Part shown: positions 42,721 to 52,347 of the stretch, in pieces | Numbering within the stretch: position 1 is the first letter of the stretch | Layout: the number at the start of each line of letters is the position of its first letter | Notes under the pieces: model-generated | Database searches by the model: none | What the model saw: only the letters and a program-made list of their open reading frames with translations | Told to the model about the DNA's origin: nothing | Position numbers and translations under genes: made by a program | From: Paracoccus denitrificans | GTDB lineage: Bacteria > Pseudomonadota > Alphaproteobacteria > Rhodobacterales > Rhodobacteraceae | Assembly (NCBI RefSeq): GCF_900100045.1 | Contig: NZ_FNEA01000002.1 | Coordinates: 186,001-250,000, forward strand | Reading direction: 5' to 3' | Length of the DNA: 64,000 nucleotides

Positions 42721-42775
42721 GCCAGGCGGCGCGCCTCTGCTGGGGCGCGCTGCAAGTCCGTGATCGTTTCTGAAA

Positions 42776-42828
42776 TAATAGATAATATATACGGATTAAC
42801 AAAGCGGCGCTGACCGTTTTATAGATAC
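42776..42828 (+). promoter_or_regulatory. Two BioR-type operator boxes upstream of bioB
   Basis: TAATAGATAA (42776-42785) and TTATAGATAC (42819-42828) each match nine of ten positions of the alphaproteobacterial BioR box TTATMKATAA. They lie in an AT-rich patch that is the only plausible promoter of the biotin operon, 28 and 71 bases before the bioB start. GATAAT (42781-42786) could serve as a -10 element overlapping the first box. Confidence 0.7.
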
Positions 42829-42855
42829 TTCCACATGAGGCTCAGGGAGGTATCC

Positions 42856-43818
42856 ATGCCCCAGCAATCGCGCAGCGCCGCCGAGATCTATCACCAGCCG
42901 CTGATGGACCTGCTGTTTCAGGCCCAGACCGTGCATCGGGCGCATTTCGACCCGAATGTCGTGCAATGTTCGAAGCTCTTGTCGATCAAGACCGGCGGCT
43001 GCCCCGAGGATTGCGCCTATTGCTCGCAATCGGCGCGCAACGGCTCGGAACTGTCGGCCTCGAAACTGATGGAGGTGCAGCGCGTGCTGGCCGAGGCCAG
43101 GCGCGCCAAGGAGGCGGGGGCGACGCGCTATTGCATGGGCGCCGCCTGGCGCTCGCCCAAGGAGCGCGACATGCCGGCGGTGCTGGCGATGATCCGCGGC
43201 GTCAAGGCGATGGGGATGGAAACCTGCATGACGCTGGGCATGCTGGACGCGGACCAGGCGCTGCGGCTGAAGGACGCGGGGCTGGATTACTACAACCACA
43301 ATATCGACACCTCGGAGCGCTATTATTCCGAGATCATCACCACCCGGACCTTCCAGGACCGGATCGAGACGCTGGAGCGGGTGCAGGCGGCGGGCATCAA
43401 TGTCTGCGCCGGCGGCATCGTCGGCATGGGCGAGACGGCCGAGGACCGCATCTCGATGCTGGAGACGCTGGCCGGGCTGGAGGTGCCGCCGCAATCGGTG
43501 CCGATCAACATGCTGATGCCGATGGCGGGCACGCCGCTGGCCGATGTGCCCAGGCTGGACGCGATCGAGATGGTGCGCACCATCGCCACGGCGCGCATCC
43601 TGATGCCGGCATCCTATGTGCGGCTGTCGGCCGGGCGGTCCGAGATGAGCGACGAGATGCAGGCCATGTGCTTTTTTGCCGGGGCCAATTCGATCTTTGT
43701 CGGCGACACGCTGCTGACCGCCGGGAACCCGGACGAGGACAAGGACGCGCTGCTGTTCGCCAAGCTGGGGCTGCGGGCCGAGGTGCCGGAGGCGTCGCAG
43801 GAGGGCTGCGCGGCATGA
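42856..43818 (+). CDS. bioB: Biotin synthase
   Basis: The 320-residue radical-SAM enzyme has the cluster motif CPEDCAYC (Cys49, Cys53, Cys56). It also has the [15 protein letters not shown] block and [10 protein letters not shown] and [11 protein letters not shown] segments with the second, sacrificial Fe-S cluster ligands. It inserts sulfur into dethiobiotin. The ATG at 42856 has GGGAGG five bases upstream and matches the family; an ATG at 42835 lacks a ribosome site. It is the first gene of the bioBFDAGC operon and overlaps bioF by four bases. Confidence 0.96.
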   Translation: MPQQSRSAAEIYHQPLMDLLFQAQTVHRAHFDPNVVQCSKLLSIKTGGCPEDCAYCSQSARNGSELSASKLMEVQRVLAEARRAKEAGATRYCMGAAWRSPKERDMPAVLAMIRGVKAMGMETCMTLGMLDADQALRLKDAGLDYYNHNIDTSERYYSEIITTRTFQDRIETLERVQAAGINVCAGGIVGMGETAEDRISMLETLAGLEVPPQSVPINMLMPMAGTPLADVPRLDAIEMVRTIATARILMPASYVRLSAGRSEMSDEMQAMCFFAGANSIFVGDTLLTAGNPDEDKDALLFAKLGLRAEVPEASQEGCAA

Positions 43819-44930
43819 GCTTTTCGCGGCACGGGGCGGCGCTGGAGGCGATGGCGCGGCGCGGACGGCTGCGCCGGGTGGCGCCGGCGGCGGGTGCCGA
43901 TTTCGCCTCGAACGACTATCTGGGGCTGGCGGGGTCGGAATTGCTGGCCCGGGCTGCGCGGGAGGCGCTGGCGCGCGGCGTGCCGGTGGGCGCGGGGGGG
44001 TCGCGGCTGTTGCGCGGCAACCATCCCGAGCATCAGGCGCTGGAGGCCGAGGCGGCGGCGTTCTTCGGCGCCGAGGCGGCGCTTTACATGGGCGGCGGGT
44101 TCCAGGCCAACCAGGCGATCTTTTCGGCGCTGCCGATGCAGGGCGACCTGGTGGTCCATGATGCGCTGGTCCATGCCAGCGCGCATGAGGGGATGCGGCT
44201 GGGCCGGGCCGAATGCCGCGGCTTTGCCCATAACGATGCCGGCGACGCGGCGCGGGTGATCGCGGAATGGCGCGCCTCGGGCGGGCGCGGCCGGATCTGG
44301 ATCGCAGTCGAGAGCGTCTATTCCATGGAGGGCGACCGCGCGCCGCTGGAGGCGCTGGCGGCGCTGGCCGCGCGCGAGGACGGGGTTCTGGTGGTGGACG
44401 AGGCGCATGCGACCGGCGTTTTCGGCCCGCAGGGCAGGGGGCTGGCGCATCGGCTGGCCTGCCCGCTGGTGAGCCTGCATACCGGGGGCAAGGGGCTGGG
44501 CGCCTCGGGCGCGCTGGTCTGCGCCGACCGGGTGCTGGTCGAGACGCTGGTGAACAAGGCGCGGCCGTTCATCTATGCCACGGCGCCGGCGCCCCTGTCG
44601 GCGGCGGTGCTGCGCGGCGCCTTGCGGACGCTGGAGGAGGTGCCGGCGCTGGTCGAGGGCGCGCGGGCGCGCATGGCGCAGGCGGCAGAGGCGGCGCGGC
44701 GTTGCGGCATAGTGGCGCAGAGCCAGATCGTGCCGGTGATCGTCGGCGAGGATTTCCGGGCGCTGGAGATGGCCGGAGCCTTGCAGGCGCAGGGTTTCGA
44801 CATCCGCGCCATCCGGCCGCCGACGGTGCCGAAGGGGACGGCGCGGCTGCGGGTCTCGGTCACCGGCAATGTCGGGGCGGGCGAGATCGCGGCGCTGTTT
44901 GCCGCGCTGGAGGCAGCATGGGTGCGGTGA
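43815..44930 (+). CDS. bioF: 8-amino-7-oxononanoate synthase
   Basis: The 371-residue PLP enzyme condenses pimeloyl-ACP with alanine. It has [26 protein letters not shown], the [15 protein letters not shown] block and the PLP-binding Lys226 in [12 protein letters not shown]. Its start overlaps bioB by four bases and its end overlaps bioD by thirteen, so translation is coupled along the operon. Confidence 0.95.
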   Translation: MSFSRHGAALEAMARRGRLRRVAPAAGADFASNDYLGLAGSELLARAAREALARGVPVGAGGSRLLRGNHPEHQALEAEAAAFFGAEAALYMGGGFQANQAIFSALPMQGDLVVHDALVHASAHEGMRLGRAECRGFAHNDAGDAARVIAEWRASGGRGRIWIAVESVYSMEGDRAPLEALAALAAREDGVLVVDEAHATGVFGPQGRGLAHRLACPLVSLHTGGKGLGASGALVCADRVLVETLVNKARPFIYATAPAPLSAAVLRGALRTLEEVPALVEGARARMAQAAEAARRCGIVAQSQIVPVIVGEDFRALEMAGALQAQGFDIRAIRPPTVPKGTARLRVSVTGNVGAGEIAALFAALEAAWVR

Positions 44931-45535
44931 TCGTCGTGGGCACCGATACGGGCATCGGCAAGACCGTGTTCAGCGCCGGGCTGGCCCGCGCGCTGGGCGC
45001 GAGTTATTGGAAGCCGGTGCAGGCGGGGCTGGAGGAGGAGACCGACAGCGAGGTCGTGGCGCGGCTTTCGGGCCGGCCGGTGCTGGCCGAGGCGTATCGG
45101 CTGCGCCTGCCCGCCTCGCCGCATCTGGCGGCCGAGCGCGAGGGGGTGGCGATCGATCCGGCGCGGCTGGCCTTGCCCCCGGTGGCCCCGCTGGTGGTCG
45201 AGGGCGCGGGCGGGCTGATGGTGCCGCTGACCCGGCACCTGCTCTATTTGCAGGTGATCGCGGGCTGGGGGGCGCCGGTGGTGCTGTGCTGCCGCACCGC
45301 GCTGGGCACGATCAACCATTCGCTGCTGTCGCTGACGGCGCTGCGGGCGGCCGGTTGCCGGGTGGCGGGCGTGGCCTTCATCGGCGAGGAGATGGCGGAC
45401 AGCCGGCGGGTGATCTGCGAGATCGGCGCGGTGCGCGACCTGGGCCGGCTGCCGGTGCTGGAGCGGGTGACGGCCGAGGCGCTGGCCGATGCCTTTGCCG
45501 GCATCGACCTGGCGGCGATCCGCGAGGTGTCGTGA
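44918..45535 (+). CDS. bioD: Dethiobiotin synthetase
   Basis: This 205-residue P-loop enzyme closes the ureido ring of dethiobiotin with ATP and CO2. The Walker A motif is GTDTGIGKT (residues 8-16), YWKPVQAGL holds the substrate Lys, and [12 protein letters not shown] and [16 protein letters not shown] follow. The start overlaps bioF by 13 bases; the stop and the bioA start share TGATG. Confidence 0.94.
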   Translation: MGAVIVVGTDTGIGKTVFSAGLARALGASYWKPVQAGLEEETDSEVVARLSGRPVLAEAYRLRLPASPHLAAEREGVAIDPARLALPPVAPLVVEGAGGLMVPLTRHLLYLQVIAGWGAPVVLCCRTALGTINHSLLSLTALRAAGCRVAGVAFIGEEMADSRRVICEIGAVRDLGRLPVLERVTAEALADAFAGIDLAAIREVS

Positions 45536-46818
45536 TGCGGGATCTGGCGTTCGACCGGCGGCATCTGTGGCATCCCTACAGCTCGATGCGCGAGCCGGGG
45601 CCGGTGCATGAGGTCGCGGCGGCCGAGGGGGTCTGGCTGGAACTGGCGGACGGGGTGCGGATGATCGACGCCATGTCCTCGTGGTGGGCGGCGGCGCATG
45701 GGCATCGCCATCCGCGGCTGGTCGAGGCGATGCAGGCGCAGCTGGACCGCCTGCCGCATGTGATGTTCGGCGGGCTGACGCACGCCCCGGCCGTGGGGCT
45801 GGCGCGGCGACTGGTCGCGATGCTGCCCGTGGGGCTGGACCGCATCTTTTACAGCGACAGCGGCTCGGTCGCGGTCGAGGTGGCGCTGAAGATGGCGGTG
45901 CAGGCGCAGCTTGGGCTGGGGCAGGCGGGGCGGGTGGCTTTCGCCTCGGCCCGCGGCGGCTATTACGGCGATACCTGGAAGGCGATGAGCCTGTGCGATC
46001 CGCAGACCGGGATGCATGCCCATTTCGGCGCCGCCTTGCAGGTCCAGCATTTCGTGCCGCGCCCGCCCATTCCTTTCGGCGCGGAATGGGACGAGGATCC
46101 GGCGCGGAACGGGCTGGGCGCGGTCGAGGCGCTGTTTGCCGGGAAAGCGCATGAAATCGCGGGTTTCATCGTCGAGCCGGTGGTGCAGGGCGCAGGGGGC
46201 ATGTGGTTCTATCACCCGCGCTGGCTGGCCGGGCTGCGCACGCTGTGCGACCGGCATGGCGTGTTGCTGATTTTCGACGAGATCGCCACCGGATTCGGCC
46301 GAACCGGCACGCTGTTCGCCATGGAGCGGGCAGGGGTGGTGCCGGATATCCTGTGCCTGGGCAAGGCGCTGACCGGGGGCATGATGAGCTTTGCCGCCAC
46401 CGTCGCATCGGGCCGGGTGGCCGAGGCGATCTCGGACGGGCCGGCGCCGGTGCTGATGCACGGGCCGACCTTCATGGGCAATCCGCTGGCCTGTGCGGTG
46501 GCTTGCGCGAGCCTGGACCTGCTGGCGGAAGGCGCATGGCAGGCGCAGGTCGCGGGGATCGAGGCGGGGTTGGCGCAGGGCCTTGCCCCGGCGCGCGGCC
46601 TGCCCGGCGTGCGCGACGTGCGGGTGCTGGGCGCCATCGGGGTGATCGAGACGCAGGCGCCGGTGGACATGGGCCGCGTGCATGGCTTTTGCCGCGACAG
46701 CGGGGTCTGGCTGCGGCCGTTCGGGCGGCTGCTTTACTGCATGCCGCCCTTTGTCGCCGCGCCGGACGAGGTCGCGCGCATCTGCGCCGCGATGGTCGAG
46801 ATCGCGGGCTGGCCATGA
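45535..46818 (+). CDS. bioA: Adenosylmethionine--8-amino-7-oxononanoate aminotransferase
   Basis: The 427-residue class III aminotransferase has HLWHPYSSM at the start, MSSWWAAAHGH, GSVAVEVALKMA, FDEIATGFGRTG, and the PLP Lys277 in CLGKALTGGMMSFAAT. It makes 7,8-diaminononanoate using SAM as amino donor. It is coupled to bioD and bioG by overlapping stop-start codons. Confidence 0.96.
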   Translation: MRDLAFDRRHLWHPYSSMREPGPVHEVAAAEGVWLELADGVRMIDAMSSWWAAAHGHRHPRLVEAMQAQLDRLPHVMFGGLTHAPAVGLARRLVAMLPVGLDRIFYSDSGSVAVEVALKMAVQAQLGLGQAGRVAFASARGGYYGDTWKAMSLCDPQTGMHAHFGAALQVQHFVPRPPIPFGAEWDEDPARNGLGAVEALFAGKAHEIAGFIVEPVVQGAGGMWFYHPRWLAGLRTLCDRHGVLLIFDEIATGFGRTGTLFAMERAGVVPDILCLGKALTGGMMSFAATVASGRVAEAISDGPAPVLMHGPTFMGNPLACAVACASLDLLAEGAWQAQVAGIEAGLAQGLAPARGLPGVRDVRVLGAIGVIETQAPVDMGRVHGFCRDSGVWLRPFGRLLYCMPPFVAAPDEVARICAAMVEIAGWP

Positions 46819-47423
46819 GGGCGGAATGGCTGCGCCGGGAAGGAGCGCCGGAGCTGATCGTGGTGCTGACCGGCTGGGCGGTCGGGGCGGGGCCGTTCCG
46901 GCATCTGGCCGGGCCGGCCGACGTGCTGGTGCTGTCGGATTACCGCGACCTGTCCGCGCCGGACTGGCCCCAGGGCTACGCGGCGACGGATCTGGTCGCC
47001 TGGTCCTTCGGCGTGGCGGCGGCCTGCCGGCTGCCCGCGCTGGACGGGTTTCGCCGCAAGGTGGCGGTCTGCGGCTCGTGGGCGCCCTGCGACGACGAAC
47101 TGGGGATACCGTGCGAGACGGTGCGGGCCACGGCGGCGAACCTGTCCGAACTATCGCTGCGGCAATTCGCGCGGCGGGCGGAATGCCCCACGGAGCCGGG
47201 CGCCGATCCTGCCGCGCTGGGCGAGGAATTGCGGGCGGTGATGGGCTGGGGCGGCGTGCAGGCGCCGGATTTCGACCGCATCGTGCTGGGCGCCTCGGAC
47301 CGCATCTTTCCGCTGAAGAACCTGATCCGCGCCTGGCAGGCATGGCCGGTCGAGACCCGGGTGCTGGATTGCGGGCACAACCCCTTTGCGCTGTGGCGCG
47401 ACTGGGACGAGGTGCTGGCATGA
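46815..47423 (+). CDS. bioG: Pimeloyl-ACP methyl ester esterase BioG
   Basis: The 202-residue alpha/beta hydrolase of the BioG (DUF452) family begins AEWLRREGAPELIVVLTGWAVGAGPF (cited in part). It has the nucleophile-elbow region VAWSFGVAAA and the His region CGHNPFALWRDW at the C-terminus. It should remove the methyl group from pimeloyl-ACP methyl ester to end the BioC-initiated pimelate route, replacing BioH. The overlap with bioA is four bases and with bioC also four. Confidence 0.9.
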   Translation: MRAEWLRREGAPELIVVLTGWAVGAGPFRHLAGPADVLVLSDYRDLSAPDWPQGYAATDLVAWSFGVAAACRLPALDGFRRKVAVCGSWAPCDDELGIPCETVRATAANLSELSLRQFARRAECPTEPGADPAALGEELRAVMGWGGVQAPDFDRIVLGASDRIFPLKNLIRAWQAWPVETRVLDCGHNPFALWRDWDEVLA

Positions 47424-48163
47424 ACGCGCTGGCCGGGCGGGTGGCGCGGTCATTCGCGCGCGGCATGAAAACCTATGACGGCGCGGCGCTGGCGCAGCGG
47501 CAGATCGCGGCGCGGCTGTTCGCAGCCTATCGCGGCGCGGCGGCGGGGCATCGCCCGGCAAGGGTGCTGGAGGCGGGTTATGGCTCGGGCCACCTGACCC
47601 GGCACCTGCTGGAGTTGCGGCCCCGGCGGCTGTGGCTGAACGACCTGGCGGCGCCGGAATTGCCGGGGGTCGCGGCGGAATACCTGCCGGGCGACGTGGC
47701 CGAGGTGGCGTTGCCCGAGGCGGTGGACCTGGCGGCCTCGGCCTCGACGATCCAATGGGTTGCCGATCCGGCGCGGGTCCTGGGCCGGCTGTGCCAGGCG
47801 GTGGCGCCGGGGGGCTGGCTGGCGATCTCGGGCTTTGCGCCGGGGCATTTTCCCGAATTGCGGGCCCTGGGCAGCCGGGCGGCGGCGCCGTCCTATCTGG
47901 CCGGGGCAGGGATGGCGGCGCTGCTGCCGGCGGGCTGGCGGGTCCGCGGCGCGGGGGAATGGCGCGTCAGGCTGCATTTCCCCGGCGCGCTGGAGGTGCT
48001 GCGCCATCTGCGCGCCACCGGGGTCAACGGTTGCGCGGGGCAGTTCCGTTCGCCGGGCGCGCTGCGGGATTTCATGGCGCGCTACGAGGCGCAGCATGGC
48101 GGGGCGGGGGGCGTCGCGCTGACCTATGTCGCAAGCTGGCTGGTGGCGGAGCGGCGCGCCTAG
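47420..48163 (+). CDS. bioC: Malonyl-ACP O-methyltransferase BioC
   Basis: The 247-residue SAM methyltransferase has the SAM loop VLEAGYGSGHLTRHL (about residues 49-63), the motif VDLAASASTIQWVADP and a BioC-like start VARSFARGMKTYDGAALAQ. It methylates malonyl-ACP so that the fatty-acid pathway can extend it to pimeloyl-ACP methyl ester. It is the last gene of the biotin operon and converges with bioR, whose stop overlaps by four bases. Confidence 0.9.
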   Translation: MNALAGRVARSFARGMKTYDGAALAQRQIAARLFAAYRGAAAGHRPARVLEAGYGSGHLTRHLLELRPRRLWLNDLAAPELPGVAAEYLPGDVAEVALPEAVDLAASASTIQWVADPARVLGRLCQAVAPGGWLAISGFAPGHFPELRALGSRAAAPSYLAGAGMAALLPAGWRVRGAGEWRVRLHFPGALEVLRHLRATGVNGCAGQFRSPGALRDFMARYEAQHGGAGGVALTYVASWLVAERRA

Positions 48164-48825
48164 CCGTGGATGGCGAAGGCGTCGGGCTTGCCGCTGGTCG
48201 AGGGCGCCGGGCGGCGGCCGATCCAGCGCACATGGCGCGCCAGCGTGGCGCAGGCGGTGTCCACGTCGCCCTTGCGCAATGCGGCCAGGATGGCGCGGTG
48301 GTCGTGGTCGGTCCGCGTTTCCCAGTTCGATTGCCAGGCGGCGAAAAGGAAACGCGCGCTGGCGGCATGCAGGTCGTCGATGGCGGCGAGCAGGCGCGGC
48401 ATGGCGCAGGGGGTCAGGATCAGCTTGTGGAAACGGCGGTTCGCCGCCTCCCACGAGCGGACGTCGCGCGAGGCGTCGCCGGCCTTGGTCGCCTCTTCCG
48501 CGGCATTGAGGATCGCCGGGGTCAGGTGCGGCGCGGCATGGCGCAGGGCGAGTTCCTCGAGCGCGGCGCGCATCTCGGCCACTTCCTTGACCTCGGGCAG
48601 GTCGAAGGCGGCGACGCGGACGCCGCGGCGCGGTTCGCTGATCGCCAGGCCCTGGGCCTCCAGCCGGCGGAAGGCCTCGCGCACCGGGACGTGGCTGGCG
48701 CCGAATTCCTCGGCGATGCGGTCCTGGCGCAGGCGTTCGCCCGGGCCGATCTCGCCCGATACGATCCGGTCGGCCAGCACGCGGCTGATGCGGACCGCCA
48801 GGGTTTCTTCGGATCCTGCGCTCAT
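48160..48825 (-). CDS. bioR: GntR-family (FCD) transcriptional regulator, probably BioR
   Basis: This 221-residue protein has an N-terminal GntR winged helix (LADRIVSGEIGPGERLRQDRIAEEFGASHVPVREAFRRLEAQG in parts, about residues 15-60) and a C-terminal helical FCD ligand domain (about 80-210) with FHKLILTPCAMPRLL and DHRAILAALRKGD. The position directly after bioC, and the BioR-type boxes before both bioB and this gene, argue for the biotin repressor BioR. The ATG at 48825 fits the domain start. Confidence 0.82.
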   Translation of the reverse strand: MSAGSEETLAVRISRVLADRIVSGEIGPGERLRQDRIAEEFGASHVPVREAFRRLEAQGLAISEPRRGVRVAAFDLPEVKEVAEMRAALEELALRHAAPHLTPAILNAAEEATKAGDASRDVRSWEAANRRFHKLILTPCAMPRLLAAIDDLHAASARFLFAAWQSNWETRTDHDHRAILAALRKGDVDTACATLARHVRWIGRRPAPSTSGKPDAFAIHG

Positions 48826-48854
48826 GGCGGCATGGATAAGGCGGGCGGCGGGGA

Positions 48855-48864
48855 TTGTCGATAA
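48855..48864 (-). promoter_or_regulatory. BioR-type box upstream of bioR
   Basis: TTGTCGATAA on the plus strand (TTATCGACAA on minus) matches nine of ten positions of TTATMKATAA. It lies 30 bases before the bioR start, which would fit autoregulation. Confidence 0.55.
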
Positions 48865-48868
48865 GGCT

Positions 48869-49453
48869 TCACGGCCCGGACCTTGAAGGCAGCGGCCAGC
48901 GCGCCAGCGGCACATGCCGGCCCAGGCCCTGCAGGCTGTCGATCAGCACCAGCTCGTCCACGCGCCAATGCACGGGCGGAACCGGGATGCCCTGGGGCGG
49001 CAGGGGCTTGCCATAGGCCAGCGTCACATGCGGCGTGACGCGGTGGCGGGCGATGGCCAGCCCCGCACCGGCAAGGCGCTGCCAGAGCGTCTGGCACAGC
49101 GCGTCGGGGGCGGGGCTTTCCTGCCGGCCGACCAGCACCAGCGGCCGGTCGCGGCGGCGCGGCGGGCCGAAGGTGGTCAGGTGGTCCAGCATCAGGTCGA
49201 AGGCGGGAAAGTCCAGCCCGTCCAGCGGGCGGCCAAGCGCCTCGGCCATGCCGGGCGCGAGTTGCGGGGTGCGGATCACCGGCAGGATGGTCATGTGCAG
49301 CGTGGCGCGGCGAAAGCGGTCGCGGCGGTTCGCGAGGCGCCAGGCGTCCTCGATCCGCGCCGCCACCCCGGGCGGCGGGATGGCGACGAAAAGCAGGAAA
49401 TGTTCGCGCGGCAGTTCCTGGGGCATGTCCTGCGGTTGCGGGGCGTCGGTCAT
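48869..49453 (-). CDS. thpR: RNA 2',3'-cyclic phosphodiesterase (2'-5' RNA ligase family)
   Basis: The 194-residue two-His phosphoesterase has HMTI (about residues 53-56) and HVTL (about 141-144), the two catalytic H-x-T-x motifs spaced as in ThpR/LigT. The start LPREHFLLFVAIPPP and the end RVDELVLIDS are also typical. It opens 2',3'-cyclic phosphates at RNA ends; the physiological substrate is unclear. It is divergent in function from its neighbours and follows lutC on the same strand after 49 bases. Confidence 0.9.
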   Translation of the reverse strand: MTDAPQPQDMPQELPREHFLLFVAIPPPGVAARIEDAWRLANRRDRFRRATLHMTILPVIRTPQLAPGMAEALGRPLDGLDFPAFDLMLDHLTTFGPPRRRDRPLVLVGRQESPAPDALCQTLWQRLAGAGLAIARHRVTPHVTLAYGKPLPPQGIPVPPVHWRVDELVLIDSLQGLGRHVPLARWPLPSRSGP

Positions 49454-49502
49454 CGCGGCCTCCCATCGGGTGCCGCAATGCTAGGGCAAATCGCGGCGGC
49501 GG

Positions 49503-50159
49503 TCAGCCCGGCTCGGTCCCGGCGTCGGCGATCAGGATGACGTGCAGGAAGCCGGGGCCGTGGGCGCCGCGGACATAGCTGCCCTCGATGTCGGTGGTGC
49601 CGCTGGGGCCGGTGATCAGGATGGCGTTGCGCGGCACGGCCTGGGCGGAAAGGCGGGCGGCATAGTCTTCAAGGTAGGGCAGGAGCGTGCTTTCGCGCAG
49701 CACCGCGACGTGATGCAGCGGCAGGAAGGACATGAGGATCGGATTGTCCGGCCCCGAATGGATGACCAGCGAGCCGCTTTCGGCGATGCCGCAAAGCGCG
49801 AGGCCGAGGGCGGTGGGCTCGTCCGGGGCGGTGCCCTGGTGCGGGGCGAGGCCCTGCCAGTCGAGCGCCGCCAGCTCCGGCGCCGGCTGCATGGCGAAGC
49901 GGGGCGGCAGGCCGTGGGCGTCGAGATAGCGGGCCATGGCCTGCGGCAGGTCGGCCATGCTGGCCACGCGGTCGATGGTGGTGCCGAGCGCGGTGGCCTT
50001 CAGCGCAAAGGCGTCGGGCAGCACCGGGGCGACAAGGTGCGGGCGGGCGATGCCCGCGGGGTCGAGCAGGGCTGCGGCCTCGGCCGCGATCTGCGCGGGC
50101 GGCTTGCCGGGGCCGAGGGCCGTGCGGATCGCCGAGAGGATGCGGTCGCGGGCGGTCAT
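49503..50159 (-). CDS. lutC: Lactate utilisation protein C (LutC/YkgG family)
   Basis: This 218-residue protein of the LUD domain family has GIAESGSLVIHSGPDNPILMSFLP (in parts) and SGTTDIEGSYVRGAHGP near the C-terminus. With LutA and LutB it forms an iron-sulfur L-lactate dehydrogenase complex that oxidises L-lactate to pyruvate. The start overlaps the lutB stop by four bases, and the gene order lutA-lutB-lutC is the standard one. Confidence 0.93.
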   Translation of the reverse strand: MTARDRILSAIRTALGPGKPPAQIAAEAAALLDPAGIARPHLVAPVLPDAFALKATALGTTIDRVASMADLPQAMARYLDAHGLPPRFAMQPAPELAALDWQGLAPHQGTAPDEPTALGLALCGIAESGSLVIHSGPDNPILMSFLPLHHVAVLRESTLLPYLEDYAARLSAQAVPRNAILITGPSGTTDIEGSYVRGAHGPGFLHVILIADAGTEPG

Positions 50160-51571
50160 TTGCGGCCTTTCTGCTGGGCGCGGTATTGGTCCATGAAGCT
50201 TTGCGCCGCCGGGCGCGGCAGGTCGCGATGGTCGGTCCAGCCGCCGGCCAGCGGCAGGCGCGAGATCCAGCCGCCCCTGCCGAACAGCCGCAGAAGCGGC
50301 AAGCCGATGCGGGTGGCGAGGCGATAGAGCCGGGGCCGGCGGGCCAGTTGCGCCCAGAGGCCGATGCCGGTGCGGATCGATCCGGGCTCCAGCCCCTCGC
50401 GCCAGCTGCGGCGGCGCCAGGCGCGCAAGAGCGTGGGCAGCGGGATGCCGACCGGGCAGACCTCGGCGCAGCGGCCGTTCATCGTGCAGGCATTGGGCAG
50501 GTCGCGGGACGCTGCCAGCCCGTCCAGCACCGGCGTCAGGACCGAGCCCATCGGGCCGGGATATGTCCCGCCATAGGCATGGCCGCCGATCTGGCGATAG
50601 ACGACGCAATGGTTCATGCAGGCGCCGCAGCGGATGCAGCGCAGCATCTCGCGGAACTCGTCGGCCAGCATCTTCGTGCGGCCGTTGTCGACCAGCACGA
50701 TATGCATCTCCTCGGGCCCGTCGGCATCGCCGGGGCGTTTAGGGCCGGCGTGGAAGGTGGTGTATTGCGTCATCTCGCCGCCGGTGGCCGAACGCACCAG
50801 CAGGCGCAGCAGCGCGAAGGCGTGCGCGGTCGAGGGCACCAGCTTTTCGATCCCCGCGGTCACGATGTGGATGCGCGGCGGCGTGGTGGTCAGCTCGGCA
50901 TTGCCCTCGTTGGTGACGGTGCAGGTGGCGCCGGTGTCGGCGACCAGGAAATTCGCGCCCGAGATGCCGATATCGGCCGACAGGAACTTGGTCCGCAACT
51001 GGGTGCGGGCACTTTGCACCATGGTCGCCGGATCCTCGGCGGCGGGGGGCGGGTGGTGGCCGGTCTTGAAAAGCTCGGCCACCTGTTCGCGGGTGCGGTG
51101 CATGGCGGGCCAGATGATATGCGAGGGGGCCTCGCCCGCAAGCTGGATGATGTGCTCGGCCAGGTCGGTCTCGACCCGCTCGATGCCGGCATCGGCAAGG
51201 GCGTGGGGCAGGCCGATTTCCTCGCCCAGCATGGATTTGGCGCGGGTCACGAGCCTGGCGTCGGCGGCCAGGCAGATGCGGGTGACGATGGCGCGGGCCT
51301 CGGCGTCGTCGGCGGCCCAGTGGACCTGCGCGCCCCGGGCGGCGGCGTTTCGCTCGAACATCTCCAGGTAATGGTCGAGATGGGCGACGACGTGGTCCTT
51401 GATCGCCTTGCCGCGGGCGCGGGCGGCCTCGAACTCCGGGAAAGCGGCGACGGCGGCGGCGCGCTTGCGCTCGGCATTGCCGGTGGTGCGGTCGATGGCG
51501 GTTTTCAGCACCGGATCGGCCAAGGCCGCCTTGGCGCGGGCCTTGAACGGGGCCTTGGAGGGCGCGTTCAT
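50156..51571 (-). CDS. lutB: Lactate utilisation iron-sulfur protein LutB
   Basis: The 471-residue protein has an N-terminal LUD domain (SADIGISGANFLVADTG and VTNEGNAELTTTPPRIHI in parts). Two 4Fe-4S motifs follow: CIRCGACMNHC (C-x2-C-x2-C-x3-C type) and CTMNGRCAEVCPVGIP. A basic C-terminal helical tail ends the protein. It carries electrons in the LutABC complex. Its ATG overlaps the lutA stop by four bases. Confidence 0.94.
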   Translation of the reverse strand: MNAPSKAPFKARAKAALADPVLKTAIDRTTGNAERKRAAAVAAFPEFEAARARGKAIKDHVVAHLDHYLEMFERNAAARGAQVHWAADDAEARAIVTRICLAADARLVTRAKSMLGEEIGLPHALADAGIERVETDLAEHIIQLAGEAPSHIIWPAMHRTREQVAELFKTGHHPPPAAEDPATMVQSARTQLRTKFLSADIGISGANFLVADTGATCTVTNEGNAELTTTPPRIHIVTAGIEKLVPSTAHAFALLRLLVRSATGGEMTQYTTFHAGPKRPGDADGPEEMHIVLVDNGRTKMLADEFREMLRCIRCGACMNHCVVYRQIGGHAYGGTYPGPMGSVLTPVLDGLAASRDLPNACTMNGRCAEVCPVGIPLPTLLRAWRRRSWREGLEPGSIRTGIGLWAQLARRPRLYRLATRIGLPLLRLFGRGGWISRLPLAGGWTDHRDLPRPAAQSFMDQYRAQQKGRK

Positions 51572-52338
51572 GGCGCATCCTCGCCGATGGCGGGGCCGGT
51601 GGCGCGGCCGGCCAGCACCTCGACGGTGTGGAAGCAGCGGGTCTTTGCGCCCCGGCGGTGCAGCTTGCCGGCCATGTTCATCAGGCAGCCCAGATCGCCG
51701 GCCAGCAGGATGTCGGCGCCGGTCTCCTCGATTGCCTCGGCCTTTTCGGTGACGATGGCGTTCGAGATGTCGGAATATTTCACGCAGAAGGTGCCGCCGA
51801 AGCCGCAGCAGGCATCGTTGCCGGGCAGGCCGCGCATTTCCAGCCCCTCGACATGGGCCAGAAGCGCGCGCGGCTGGTCGGCGATGCCGAGTTCGCGCAG
51901 CCCCGAGCAGCTGTCGTGATAGGTGGCGGAGGCGTCGCACCTCCGCCCCGAGGGCGCGTAGCCCATGACATCGGCCAGGAAGCTGGTGATCTCATGGGTT
52001 TTCGCGGCCATGGCCCTGGCGCGGGCGGCCCATTCCGGGTCGCCCGCCAGAAGGTCCGGGTAGCCATGCACCATGGTCGCCGCGCAGGAGCCCGAGGGCA
52101 GGACGACATGGTCGTAGCCCTCGAATGCCGCGATGGTCTGGCGGGCCAGATGCGCTGCGTCGCGGTCGTCGCCGCTGTTCAGCGCCGGCTGGCCGCAGCA
52201 GGTCTGGGCCTGCGGGACCTCGACCGTGCAGCCCGCCTCTTCGAGAAGCTGGAGGGCTGCGAAGCCGATCTGCGGGCGGATGGCGTCGACAAGGCAGGTC
52301 ACGAACAGACCGACCGTCGGTTTTGGCTCTCCGGGCAT
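51568..52338 (-). CDS. lutA: Lactate utilisation protein A (CCG-domain protein)
   Basis: The 256-residue protein has two CCG-type cysteine clusters, QTCCGQPALNSGD in the first half and DACCGFGGTFCVKYSD in the second, as in heterodisulfide-reductase-like subunits. The TYHDSCSGLRELGI block provides another Cys. It is the first gene of lutABC and lies nine bases after the lactate permease stop. AGGGGAAAACC precedes the ATG. Confidence 0.94.
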   Translation of the reverse strand: MPGEPKPTVGLFVTCLVDAIRPQIGFAALQLLEEAGCTVEVPQAQTCCGQPALNSGDDRDAAHLARQTIAAFEGYDHVVLPSGSCAATMVHGYPDLLAGDPEWAARARAMAAKTHEITSFLADVMGYAPSGRRCDASATYHDSCSGLRELGIADQPRALLAHVEGLEMRGLPGNDACCGFGGTFCVKYSDISNAIVTEKAEAIEETGADILLAGDLGCLMNMAGKLHRRGAKTRCFHTVEVLAGRATGPAIGEDAP

Positions 52339-52347
52339 GGTTTTCCC

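Noticed and set aside
43815..44930. Frameshift or fusion at the bioF-bioD junction
   Set aside because: The 13-base overlap is between two complete genes of normal length with proper starts; long overlapping frames here are shadows.
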